From positions 20,276,501-20,340,500 of the forward strand of contig OZ017799.1 in assembly GCA_963969395.1 (NCBI GenBank): a stretch of DNA of 64,000 nucleotides. Reading direction: 5' to 3'. A program made the position numbers and the translations under genes. Under the pieces are notes generated by a model. It had not been told where the DNA came from. It worked only from the letters and a program-made list of their open reading frames with translations, and searched no databases. Positions 25,389 to 37,035 of this stretch are shown piece after piece (the stretch's first letter is position 1; every line of letters begins with the position of its first letter). The DNA comes from Pseudoscleropodium purum (Eukaryota; Streptophyta; Bryopsida; Hypnales; Brachytheciaceae).

Positions 25389-26992
25389 CAAAATAATCCT
25401 TCAAAAGAATATGTGTATCAATGATACAGTATACTGATTCGTGAAACACGTTTATAACATGTAACATTTGCAAGATTTGGGGCTCAAAAAGGTAAGACAC
25501 CGACGTGAAAAACTCAGAAATAATCGCAAGTGCCAATACTTCATGATTGCTTACAAACTACACCCACAAACCAAGTGACGTATCCACGCACTGCACTGTA
25601 CACATCGTGCTTCACATTGGACTAGTTCATTTGCATCTAAACTTATTGCATGGAACTCATTCTAGCTGGGCAACACTCATCTACAATCTTATGTTATTTT
25701 CACACACGAATCTTCTTTTTATCCTTGTTATGAAAAAAGACAAAACCTCCTCACTCTTAATAGTTTTCCTAAGCATCTTACTGTATACGTATATGTAATA
25801 GGAATCTTTCTGGTACCACTACACCACTCAACAAATAACATGAAACGAAGGAGATAGGCCCAAACAAGCCAACACTGACCAGTTCCAACTTTCAAGTCAA
25901 AAAGTGTGCTATTATCAATGCACCTAGCTTGCTGCTCCACGCACCTTATAACCAATATATGGAAGTTTTTATATGAGTAGCCTCCATCTGTGCAACTCCA
26001 CTGTGTACTTTGTCAACACTAGAAGTCTAGAAATGCCTTCCTTACACGAATCCCAAGGAACATCTTGGACGAATTGTAACGTACCTACAGTAACTTAGTG
26101 AGATACGATTTTCGAGAACCACGCACACGTTCTTATCCACTATACGCTACGGAGTTTTCCACAATTTTAAACTGACTGCCGAGATACTTCACTATTGGTA
26201 GCTAATTCAGAGTTAATCATAAAAGGATACATTCTCTCGGTTATCAGTGCCAAGACTCAGTCGTGGAGCGGAAATTCTCGTGACCGTAATCACTCAAATC
26301 TCTCATGAATCGTTCAATGGACTAATTACAAACTTTGACTTTTGAGGTGGGGTACTGACTAGAGAATTTTCATGATTGGTATGACGTCATAAACCGTGCT
26401 AAATAAAGTAAAGTCCATTTGCCACCACCTAAATATTTGACTTTGTAGAACGAGTTATACCATAATTGAGAACCTAAGGTAAGAGAAATCCGCAATAAAA
26501 TCTGTAATAAATCTTGAATTTGGTACCAAAACCATGGTGACGTCAATTCTTTCCGAAATATGGCCCTGGTGCCGATTTCACTGTAAAAGTATCTCACTTG
26601 GACTAAATAGCTGCAAGTGGAAATGCATCTAGCTACAAAACCAGAGATACATGAACTTTTACTGTACAAATATGCACTAGGGGTTGATCAGTGATAAAAA
26701 ATTTAGTGATATTGTGATAATTCAATCTGCTTCCCTGAGCATGCATGGTACTTAGTGAGTGGCCGGTGCCTGTGCTTTCCTGTAGCTTTTGGTACCACCA
26801 CCATTCTCTCAAGATTGTGCACAAAAAAAGCTTGAATTCCTTTTCCAAGTGTGTTGAGTTTAGTTTCTCAAGCATGAGTGTCATGGGCACCAAGACCGAC
26901 TTTAGAAAACGAGTCACAATATAATAATGATACAATAATTTATCCATACAATATGAAGTTGGTACTCCTTGCATCCATCCACCCTTCCATCA
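25389..26992. other. intergenic DNA between SMG1 and the F-box gene
   Basis: Moderately AT-rich, with short ORFs on both strands that lack protein character. The part nearest 26.99 kb should hold the 3' UTR of the minus-strand F-box gene. No recognisable repeat or RNA gene. Confidence 0.5.
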
Positions 26993-29669
26993 TTAGAAGC
27001 TAAAGCAGGCGAAGTTCAAGCTCCGTTTCCAAGTGCCCCACTGCAAGTTGGCATACGGCAGCTCATCCCGACACACCTTCCAAAACAGCGGCAAATGCAC
27101 CGGACTATCCAAATGCACATAAATCTGCAAAATCTTCAAACTCGGCAACGCCGCAATCAACCACTGCAAAATCGACACACACGTCTCCAAGCTCTGCACC
27201 ACCATATGCACAATAAGACTCGACAACCCCGGCCACCCCCTGAACGTCTCCAGCTCCTGCTTCGCCACAAAACACTCCTCCATGGAATGCCACAACCCCG
27301 GTCCAACGCTCAACGTATGCAGAGCAGGACACGACGTTTTCAGCGTTTCAATGTCAGGCAGATTCCTCGGAATTTGCTCCAACACCCCTTCCCATTTCCC
27401 ATCTTCACCCAACGCCATACATGGCACGTCCAGAAAGATCTTCTCCAAGTGAAGGTTGGTGCGCATGAGCTTTGATAAGGTGGCAAAGTGAGAGGCTCCG
27501 AAGAGAAGCTCGCGGAGGTTGCGAACGTCGTCAAATTGTACTACTGAGCCATCACGCTTCTCCATACAAACTGCAACGTAGGCGAGACTCGGGGCGCGTA
27601 CACGAAGAGAGTCTGGGCATGTCATTTTGAGCTGGAGTTTTGTGCACAGGGGGAGGTCTAGGTCGACTGTTTTTGCTGGGGTGGAAAGGCCCAAGCACAG
27701 GACTTGGAGCTTGGGGGATGTGAGGCGGGCTTCTTGGACGCCGAAGACGCTCACGAGGGCGAGGGTGATTAAGGAGGGCATGCAAGCGTTGATGTCGGTG
27801 AGGGACTGGTCGGTCATTTTGATGCAACGGAGGGTCAGGGACTGGACTTTGGGCAAAAGCTCAAGGTCGTTCGTGTCCAAGTACATGTTGCGAAGCTCCA
27901 GATGGCGCAACTCCTTGCCTGGTATTGGGGTAAGCATGATACAACACAACACAAAACGTTAGTGAGACATTGAGGAAATCCTGGTTACATGCTTAACTAC
28001 TCCCTCGGTCTTGACAACAGTGTCATAGTGATTCAAAGCATAATTCAGATGGGTCCAAATTTGATCTGAATGATATGAATGATCTGAATGATCTTTGATC
28101 TCAAAGCATGTGTACGTCAAGCATAAACAAATCTGGTCAAAAAGAAAGTCCCCATTTGAGCTACTGAATAACACGAGGCCCAATTTGGACACTTGTTTCA
28201 GGACGGAGGGACAACAAGCTTACCCCCTCAGTCCGGAAATAAGTGTCTGCAGTGTTGTTTGAAACATTTCATTTGATCATACTGAGAAAAGGGTAATTCA
28301 CATGGGGCCAAATTTCATATCAAAGAATACCATTACATGTGCTTCTCAAAGCATGAACGAAATTGGACGAAAGAAAGAATCACAACTCACACTGTTCAAA
28401 GGTGTCTCATTAAAGGCTCTCAGAATATTGTCTGTAGCCGGAAAGTTCACATAATATGATCTACTGAACAAACATTAGTTATCCAATTTGGACACCAAAG
28501 GAAGAGAGATTGCAGCTTACAAGTTTCGGAGAGCACGCGTACGATGGGCGACTGTCGCATGATGGCCTGTTGTCCATAATCCACGACCGTCAAGTTCCGC
28601 AGCGAGTGCTTGCACATCGACACCCACTTCCTCACGAACGTGGGCTCGCTCAACCAGAAGTCCACCATGTGGATCTCCTCCTTCTGGAACAAGTTGGCTT
28701 GCATTTCCTGGTCCACTTCCATCCGGAGCTGCTCCACTTGCTTCACATGGCGGAGCATGTTCAGGCAGGCGCTTTTGAAGGAGACGTAAACTGGCAGTTG
28801 CTTGGAAGGAGGGCTTGCAACAGTACTACTACTGCCACTGCCTTCAGGGGGAGCAGGTGCAATGGGAGCCGATGACCATTCACACGTCTCATCGTCGTCT
28901 TCCGCTTCACTGTCATCCGAATCATCTGAATGCGACGCCCCGTCGTCGTCGTCGTCGTCATCTTCATCGTCGGAGAATGAGCAAGGGCGGCGGATGGGGA
29001 AGCGCTCCCTGGCCAAGTCGTAGTACCGTTTCCGGCATGTCAAGGTTAAGCTGGGCACTTGTTGCACGGCTTCGTTCATGGTTCGGCTTGTGGCCATGCA
29101 ATTGGCAAGATCTCTGGCATCTTTCACCTTGTTGAAGATGTCGGTGATGACATGGATGGGTAACGCCTGCTCAAAAAACGAGACTTAGGGTTCCAGTCAC
29201 TTGAAACAGAAGATCATGCTCTATATGGCTATCATATAAACAGCACTGCAGTCCTAGAAGATCACAAGAGACGCATGTGAGCAGATTCAATGAAGGGAAA
29301 GTAATGACCTCCTGTGTACTCTACGTAAAATTGGCATGTGAGTTTGCAATGGAAATGTAAAAGAGAACGACAGTTTCGGGGAGTAGTGTTGATGGATTTT
29401 AGTACCTCCTCCATGCTGAGGGGTAGCATCTCAGTTACCCCATCGACAACGTCTTTCAATGTCGGTGCCTTCAGTGTTTCCTGCAGTCATACGTACCGAG
29501 GTTATACAGGAAATCAGGCTTTCCTCTACTCAAATCATGTGCAAGCAAACGTTATGGAAAGCTGAAATTGCAGGATATGAAAGATGAGTTTGTAGGTGTT
29601 TACCTGAAACGCTCCCTCTGCAAGCGCTTGGACAGTATCAGTCTCCTGGCATCGCGCCATAGCCCCCAT
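26993..29669 (-). CDS. F-box/LRR protein, At1g10780/At4g02760-like
   Basis: Probable substrate-recognition subunit of an SCF ubiquitin ligase. Inferred exons on the minus strand: 29669-29604, 29480-29406, 29166-28521, 27918-26993 (TAA at 26995-26993), together 570 codons with phases 0, 0 and 1 that all join in frame. The F-box starts near residue 48 (ALPIHVITDIFNKV..KDARDLANC). A strongly acidic run, DDEDDDDDDD and nearby D/E/S-rich sequence, follows at about residues 112-140, then a linker, and from about residue 263 irregular leucine-rich repeats (LRHLELRNM, LPKVQSLTLRC, MPSLITLAL). LRR layout and F-box resemble the plant family above from memory. The start is the weakest part: ATG at 29669 or 29660 is possible, but the frame stays open upstream to about 29835 without an ATG, so an extra 5' exon may exist. 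Confidence 0.8.
28000..28211. mobile_element. Stowaway-like MITE in F-box intron 3, copy 1
   Basis: The left end CTCCCTCGGTCTTGACAACA, preceded by TA, is the approximate inverse of the right end near 28198-28211 (complement GTCCCTCCGTCCTGAAACAA). CTCCCTC-type termini next to TA are typical of Tc1/mariner-derived Stowaway MITEs. About 212 bp, non-coding. Confidence 0.75.
28222..28508. mobile_element. Stowaway-like MITE in F-box intron 3, copy 2
   Basis: Starts CCCCCTCAGTCCGGAAATAA after TA and shares ordered internal blocks with copy 1: CCAAATTT, TCTCAAAGCATG, a GGWCRAAARAAAG-like block, CTACTGAA and CCAATTTGGACAC. The right terminus is eroded. It ends about 12 bp from the exon 3 donor site (28520 on the minus strand). 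Confidence 0.7.
28928..28967 (-). repeat. trinucleotide tract encoding the acidic run
   Basis: A GTC/ATC-type trinucleotide run (plus-strand reading) that encodes the aspartate-rich stretch of the F-box protein. It is likely length-variable. Confidence 0.7.
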
Positions 29670-31339
29670 GAATGCCCCGCTCAATGCCAGATAGTAGACC
29701 CACTTCCAGAGGGGGCCAACCTCAGACACTCCACATACAAAAGAATGGTGTGTTTCTGCAGCTAGCAAAGCATGCACGGCACCCGAGCTACTTGCAAATG
29801 CACTCCGGCCGCTGGCTGTGGCATTCCAGCAACGACCTCCTCACTTGGTGCCTGAACTGGCAACAACAGATTGAGACTTTGCCGTTTGGATTCTCTCGGT
29901 TTTGACTAAAGATGCACGCCTCATCCATAGAAAAGGAGTAAGCAGTGGTCAAGCTCTTCCCTTTGGCTTTCTGTAATTTAAACTGTGACATTCATTCAGC
30001 CGCCCCAATTGTTGGGTTTCTTGTTCGGCGACTCTTTTCTTCCCACCTGCGGGGTTAGCTCTAAGCTCACGCCACAAAACGGTTTCTGCTTCTTCAAGAT
30101 TCGTGCAAAGCCTTACACAGCAAGCTCGGTACCCTCAATCTGGACTTCGAGCTCTCGAAAAAAGGGACCTAAACTGAGAGCACAATTCATAGCAGTAACG
30201 GAAGCGCTTCACCATAAAACTGGTGGGCACACCACAGAAACGATGGAGGATCTCTACCCTCCACTTTAAGGCAGAAAAATGACTGCAAAACAAAGAAAGA
30301 ACAAACTGTTGCTTCTACAAACTCCACACTGACAAACTCACTCTGCAGCTATCTTAATTGTACAAACCTCGAACACAACTCAATTGGAAAGCAAAATTTG
30401 TACCCTCAGGAAGCCCCAACCCCGGTCTTGGTGCGAGTTCTTGCTGCACAAAAGTAGTACTTATGCGCCATAAAAAAATTGCTATTGCGAGCTTCACCCT
30501 CGCAGCTTCACACTTTGGTGCAGAAACACGCTCAAGCTCTAAGCTCACAGAGCTCTCTCAAAATTTGGTTCGTGCAGAGAAAGGGTCACTCGAATCGATT
30601 GACAGACCTTACATAAATACCGAAAGCAGCAGCAGGAGAAGAAGATGAACATGATTTCCAGAGTCTGAAACCAGACTCCTTTTGAAGGCTTTTTTGAAGT
30701 GTTTCCGTCCAAGTCTTCAAAAGAAAAAGTTTCTTTTCGTGCAGAGGGAGGAATTTCATTTGCAAACTGGAGACTGAGAGGGGCATGATCCAGCAGTCAC
30801 CCAAAAGGAGTGCGGCTGAATGATAAAAAAAATTTAAGGGAACCGACTGAGTAAGCCATCCGGCCTCATGGGCAAGCATTATTCAACCCAGTGTGTCTGT
30901 AGAATGTACATTCAAAGATTTTGGAGTTAGTACTGTTCCTCTTATTTCAATGGGAATTGTCCATTTGTTTAAAAAAAAAAAAATTTAAGATTTTGGAGTT
31001 AGCATAAAAAAAAGGGCTGGTTACAATACCGGTAGAATAGTTGGTCATACAGCTCAAGCTACAATAGTATTACTCATAAGGAAGTTGTCTAGGTCACACA
31101 AAGTACAATTGGTATCCTTTGAAAGGCACACTCAAGGAACTTCAAAGGATTTAATCCCTAGAGGACCATAAGGCCATTAGGCGGCTTCTACAAGGTTGTT
31201 TTTTTGTACCTCTAGTTCTTCAAGGGTTAAACCTTACTTCAAATCTTACTTCAAAGATTAGATGGAACCCATGAAAGTGGAAGTAATTTAGCAGTAAACT
31301 TATTGAGTAATTATGTGGGTTGAGGAAAGAGAAACGCAA
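29670..31339. other. 5' flank of the F-box gene and intergenic DNA
   Basis: 29670-30650 is less AT-rich than the distal intergenic DNA and probably contains the promoter, leader and perhaps a further 5' exon of the minus-strand F-box gene. Its ORFs show no convincing protein. After about 30,900 the DNA becomes AT-rich with A runs and no recognised feature. Confidence 0.45.
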
Positions 31340-31611
31340 GATGCTAAATTTGTCCTATGAACTAGGCCTAGCACGGTGAAATTACCCCTAGGAAAAACAT
31401 AGGAATTATTTTGTTTGTTGCATATGAAAATTTTGCAAATATTGAATTCCTATATGCAATGAGAAGACCTTTAAATTAGTTATGAGAGGTGAAGAATATA
31501 GAATTAATATGGTAGAAATCAATGGACTTTTTTTCACTATTACCACTAAAGAATACAAAAGAACACAAAATTCACCATGTTGGGCCTAGTTCATAGGACA
31601 AGTTTAGTGTC
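31340..31611 (+). mobile_element. MITE family B, copy 1
   Basis: About 272 bp with terminal inverted repeats of about 43 bp. The left end GATGCTAAATTTGTCCTATG matches the complement of the right end GACACTAAACTTGTCCTATG, and both continue AACTAGGCC. Copies at 38.7 kb (inverted) and 61.2 kb share the ends and the internal block. Non-coding. Confidence 0.85.
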
Positions 31612-32361
31612 TTGTGAGAGAACTGCTCTGCACCTGAAAAGGAACCAACTTATTATAGGGGTGACTAGTTAGTCTTTAGAAAATAATGTGCAGAAAAGGT
31701 TGTGAAGGTCTGATCCGACACTCAGTTGCCGAAATTGAACTTTCGCATCACATTCTCAAGGATCTACATCACACTCTCAAGGGTCCATGTCACCTCACAC
31801 CATTCACAAGATGACATGTGCCACTTCTTTTACTTTTTCTTTTCTTCCCCTACAGAAATGACTTCATTTAGGCCAAATCTGACCATCATGTATGGTCCAG
31901 GTGATTGGTAAATTAATGTACTTGGTAAATGACATGGTGGGCCGTTTCCTATTTTCACTGAAGAGCAGGACAGAGGGACCAGAACGCCACAAGTGAAGTG
32001 AAGTACAACTCTCACAAGGAAGCCAGGACCCTCCTTTGACTGAAAAATCCAACTTTTCTTTTTGACCAACAACTGAAAAATCATTTAATAATACATTCTT
32101 TATTCCAAGATGACAAATATATGAGGTTCGCAAAAAACAATATCTTTCATTTGCAGACCAAATTTTTTCTGTGCAGGTGTCTGCTCAATTTAAATTTCTT
32201 GACTATTTCAGGTAGTTTTTTTTTGTCGGTTTTGTACAAACTGGAGGTGAGTGAAGGTACAGTGGGTACCATCATGGGAAATGGATTCTAAAAATACATG
32301 CTTTTTTTGAGTTGGGAAAATATTATTTCCCAAAAAAATTGAAAGGAGAAAAGAAAATCTT
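31612..32361. other. intergenic DNA, nothing recognised
   Basis: AT-rich with CT-rich patches near 31,825-31,850. Short ORFs on both strands have no protein character. Confidence 0.5.
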
Positions 32362-33275
32362 AACTCTTAAAGGACCAAATTGCATTTTTGGCATCACAAC
32401 AATTTTGACCACCTCTTTGTCAATAGAATTTTTAATTTTTATTGCTAAAATTTTCACACAAAATGTATCCAAGGATTAGCATTAGGGCACAACAATTTTC
32501 ATAACTTTTAAGTATATGGTTAAAAAAAAATTGTTGTATAATATACAATTTTTCATTGCTCCCCAGTTTGCTCAAAAAAATTATTTTCTTAAGAAATATA
32601 AATTTGAACTTGTTTTCCTAGATTTGTATATATGTAGGAAGCTTTTAATCATTCCATTTTGATTGAGAAGATGAAGGTTATGAGGGGTTTTAGTTTGTGG
32701 GTAGTTATGAAATTTGTAATCTAAGATAAACTTTGAAGCCCTTTATTTAACTCAATTTTCAATATTCTTGAAAAAAAAATCAGTGGATGTAGATTGTTTA
32801 TTACAACATTACAACCATTGGGATTGAAATTTTTCAATTCTATAACTAAATTCTTTAAAAATTTTGTATTTTGAATCATACTCTATTTTGTTCTATTTGG
32901 TATTTTTTTCAATTGTGAATGTGAAATATTTTTTGTTGAAATTTTTTACATGTATATCCAACTTATTTCTTCAAGAAAATATGGAGAGTAAAAAGTTGTA
33001 GGATCTACACATTTTTGTATAAAAGGTTTGAGAGATGAAACCTTACATTTTGATAAGAGTCGAAATTACTTCTTTTTGAAATTCAAGTGTCATGATCTTG
33101 CAATTGGTAAGGTTTCTCACTCTATAATTTTAGGGAGGTGTACTCTAACAAGTTGACTGAAGGATCCCATGGTTGAATTTTTTAATGAATACATATAGAT
33201 GAAGATTTTAGTCTTCCTTGGATTTGATTACTTTGAAGTAGTTTTGTGCCAAAAAACACCAAATTTCTTTAGAAG
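32362..33275 (+). repeat. family E repeat, copy 1
   Basis: Begins CTCTTAAAGGACCAAATTGC and contains blocks shared in order with the other E copies: AAAGTTATGAGG..TTTAGTTTGTGGG, TCAATTTTCAATATT, GATTGTTTATTACAACATTA. The 3' limit is approximate. No ORF. Confidence 0.7.
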
Positions 33276-33440
33276 TTAATTATATTTGTAAAATTTGTTC
33301 CAATTTATTTTTATAAAACAAATTAGGAAATATTGGTCACACATATACCAAGTATGGTTTTCATTCATGGTAATTTAGTTCATTCAACCTTGTAAAACCT
33401 AGATTTTAGAGTAATATAAATATTGTCAATATTTCAAAGT

Positions 33441-34510
33441 ACTTTTAATCCCTAAAGGACCAAGGTGCATTTTTTGGCAACATAATTTTTTTAGGCAGGT
33501 GCACGTGAGTGAAGATTTTCATATTTTTGGCCCAAATTTTAATAGAAGATGTGCACAAGGAATATCTTTGATGTATATAAATTTCAGGACATTTGGAAAT
33601 ATGAGTCAAAAGTTATGGCCTAATATGTAGTTCGTTTATCAACTCGGGCAATTTAGGCAGATCTGAAAAAATCACTTTTTTCAAAAATCAAATTTGAAAT
33701 TAACTTTCTAGGTTTACATACAAATAGAAAGCTTTGAATCATTCCATTTTGATCAATAGTCAAAAGTTATGAGGTGTTTTAGTTTGTGGGCAATTATAAA
33801 TTTTCTACTCTCAAATAAACATTGAAGTTCTTTATTGAACTCAATTTTCAATATTTATGGGAAAAAACAAAAATATTAGGTGAAGATTGTTTGTTACAAC
33901 ATTACAACCATTGGGATTGGAATTTTTCAATTCCATATTTAAATTATTAACAATTTAGTGTTTTAATTCATTTTCTACTTCTTTCTATGAGGGTTTTTTT
34001 TTTGGGACCAGTGTCCCCTTTGTTGGCCTCACTTCAGAGGCCAATTTTTGAAGGGATGAAGCCAAAGAGGTCATATTTTTGACAGTTTGGCAAAATTTTG
34101 CCAAAAATAAAAGCCCTACTTTCTACTTACTATTTTTCCTATATGTTGTACAATTCCAAATGATCTAAAATTTTTCAAGCATATAGCCAACTTACCTTGA
34201 AGAATGAATCCAAAGAGTTGCAACCATTTTGGACATTTTTTCATACAAATGTAACCTTGTGAAGTGCAGCTGCCCAATTTTTTGAAGGACCCAAAAAAGG
34301 CTTTTTGTCAATTGAAACACTAATATATTGCAATCTACACGGTGGAAATTTCTGAAATTTTTTCTACATATTTTCAAATTATCATAATATAAGATCCTAT
34401 AGTTGGATGTGTTTAAAAATGTTTTTAAGTTTTTTTGGATACTTGTCCTAAAAATGGCAATTTTGGAGTGTCTTTGGTGAAAATATAGTCAAGGAACTTT
34501 AAAGGTTAAA
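33441..34510 (+). repeat. family E repeat, copy 2
   Basis: Direct-orientation neighbour of copy 1, starting CCCTAAAGGACCAAGGTGCA and ending near TCAAGGAACTTTAAAGGTT. It is the longest copy seen (about 1.07 kb), with an extra GC-richer patch around 34000-34080 not seen in the 40-kb copies, probably a small insertion. Confidence 0.7.
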
Positions 34511-36339
34511 TTGCATATAAACTTAGCATGTTGCAATGCAACAACATCAAAAAGGTTTTTATCAAGTTACAAAGTTCATTTCATTGAAAAAAATGAGAAG
34601 ATGTTTGTATGTATGTAAGGTGCGGTAAGAACAAATGAATGGAAAATTGAGTGGATGAAATCATGACACAATTTGTATTTCATGTAGGAAGTGTGGTACC
34701 GTGAAAATTAATCATTTTGTCTTTTGGTGTCCAAAATTGACAACCATTTAAAAACAAAAATTATAATTCCAATGGCTAAATTTTGGGTTAATCTTGTAGG
34801 CCATTGAACAAAAAAATTTAGGATATAAATTGGCCAATAATTTTGGACCTTTGTATAAAACCATATTTTGGAGAAATTTTTAGACCTTCTAAATAAATTT
34901 AGTATTTGATATAAATTCTCTTCAAAAAAATTTGGGGGAAATTACAATAGTATTAAAAAAAATCATTATTTTGTTTATCACATATAGAAGACATTACGTT
35001 TGATAAATAAAAATTAAATAAAAAATTTCATCCATATGTAGTGGCAAAATAGAGCATATAGAATGGAGAAATTTGAAGTTTGGCTTTGTAATCATAGACT
35101 TCATCTTTTAAAGGTTTATGATGGTTAAAAGACTTTAGAGAATTAGAGATGCAATTATATACAATTATATAGCATATTGGGAATTGAAGTCTCCTTATTG
35201 AGGTAATAGAAGTGGCAATTTTGAAGTCAACATTCTTTGGCCAAATTTGATTAATGCTTTGATTGCATATAACATAATTTGATTTCTTAACCTCTAAATG
35301 ACCCCTGGACTTATTGTATCATCTTGACATCCTAAAATGCAGATTATTGTTCATACACCAACGTAGTAGCCGAAATTTTGAACTATTGTAAATGATGGCA
35401 ACCTCAAGGTTGATTTTATGATGCTCTCCCAAAAATTATGTGATACTTTTGATAGAATCTAACAACATCCAAAAGAGTCTCTGAAGGGTATTTTTTAGGA
35501 AGATGCATATACCATGCTCCTCACACTTTGTCTAGCATGTCTTCTAGATAGGATTTGTGATTACTAGATATTCCAAGAACTTGGAGTTCCAATATATATT
35601 GTATAGGAATTTATTGACATTGACATTCATAGTTGTTATCTTACATTCCCTTTTTTTATTTTATTAAATTTGCTATGCCAAAAATTAAATGTAGTACAAA
35701 ACACTTAGGGATTAATATTGAGTTGATTGGAAAAAAAATTGAAATATTTTCAATATCCATGGTTTTGTTATAAGAAAGGTAAAAATCTAATGTATCTAAC
35801 TATGTGTAGAAGACCAAGTAACAACAAGGGACCTATTCTACCTTATTCCTACTAGGAAATTCTTTTTCATATAATTCTTGGGAAGCGACCATTGATATAG
35901 TAGAAGAGTACATGAGATAAAAAAAAATAGGGAAAATTTAATTCATTCAAGGTAAAATTTAGAAATTTATTAGATTTACAATAGCATAAGAAATAAGTGA
36001 CTTACATGTGTATATATAAAATAGGGTGGTTACAAATCCTCTATTTTAGAAATTATTAAAAAAAAATAGGGTTATAGATATAAGATTCCCTTTAAAGTGT
36101 TTAGTAGGGTCAATTAAAAAAGAATGGTTTACAAAGGCTGGAAGAAGGTTTAGAGGCTTTCAGTCCAATTTTTAAATGTGATGCGTGTAATTGGGGAAGA
36201 AAAAGATGAGCTGGATTTTTAGGTGACGGGAATGTGTTGGTGCTCCAATGGTAATGTGTTAAGGATCCGATATTGTGTTGCACACACTTAGAAGCTGGAT
36301 TGCAGTTTGAGCTCCATCAACCTCTAGACAATCCATTAA
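34511..36339. other. AT-rich intergenic DNA
   Basis: No gene, RNA or transposon end recognised. A weak tRNA-like or SINE-like block at 36237-36321 was considered and rejected. Confidence 0.5.
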
Positions 36340-37035
36340 ATTTTTGGTTAGGGTTTGTTTTTCTTGTTGTTAAGTGATGTTTATGATTTGGAATTCCTTG
36401 CTGATTTTTTTGACACATGTTTCTGTGTCACAGTTAGAATCCACTATTGGCTTAGAATTTAGGGTTGTGTCTACCTGCAAATTACCCAGCAAATTGAAAG
36501 ACTAACCTTAGTGCCAGATGAAACTACTATCTTCTATGAGTTGTGTCTAGAGTACCCTTTGCGGGATGTGGCCCTACCTTTTGTGGTTCCAAAGGTGCAC
36601 TTTAACCATCCTTGAGAGTGGGATAAACCAAAGGAGCAACATCTAATGACCATTACCACCATAGACAACATTTGAGAGACCGCCAACTTTTGGAAGAACT
36701 TTGTGGAAGGAACTATAGAGTGGGGTGCAATTTCCTTAGCATGGCATGATTTTGATATGCTCATGCCTCTTGTTTGAATTTAAGAAGATGAGTTTGTGCT
36801 TCACCACTTTGAAGAATGTCGTTGTATCTTCACGAAGAGTTGGACCTTATAGTGCCCTCTATTGAAAGATCAATGGTGCACCACAACATTTGAAGAGCTC
36901 ACGGTGACAAATTTGGCAAAATTGTGATCAACTTTACAACAAGAGTCACTACATTTGGTATTGCCACTAACAACAAGTTGGGTACTTACAACCTTCGCCG
37001 ATATTATTGATCACTCAACTCGTGGCTTTGCTTAG
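36340..37035 (+). pseudogene. decayed coding relic, family unknown
   Basis: One plus-strand frame (phase of 36361) reads with protein-like character for about 225 codons through only seven internal stops and no frameshift. Legible parts include YPLRDVALPFVVPKVHFNHP, ETANFWKNFVEGTIEWGAIS and MPLV. Stops at 36613 and 36673 are TGA within TGAGAG, as expected if CGA arginine codons decayed by CpG methylation. The final TAG is at 37033. I do not recognise the family; a transposon gene is the likeliest source because the surroundings are repetitive. Confidence 0.5.

Noticed and set aside
36237..36321. tRNA-like or SINE-like block (GTTGGTG pairs with CATCAAC; A-box-like CTCCAATGGTAATG; B-box-like AGTTTGAGCTCC)
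   Set aside because: The outer stem pairs, but no proper D, anticodon or T arm folds in register and the B box is one or more bases off, so it is not called as a tRNA or SINE.
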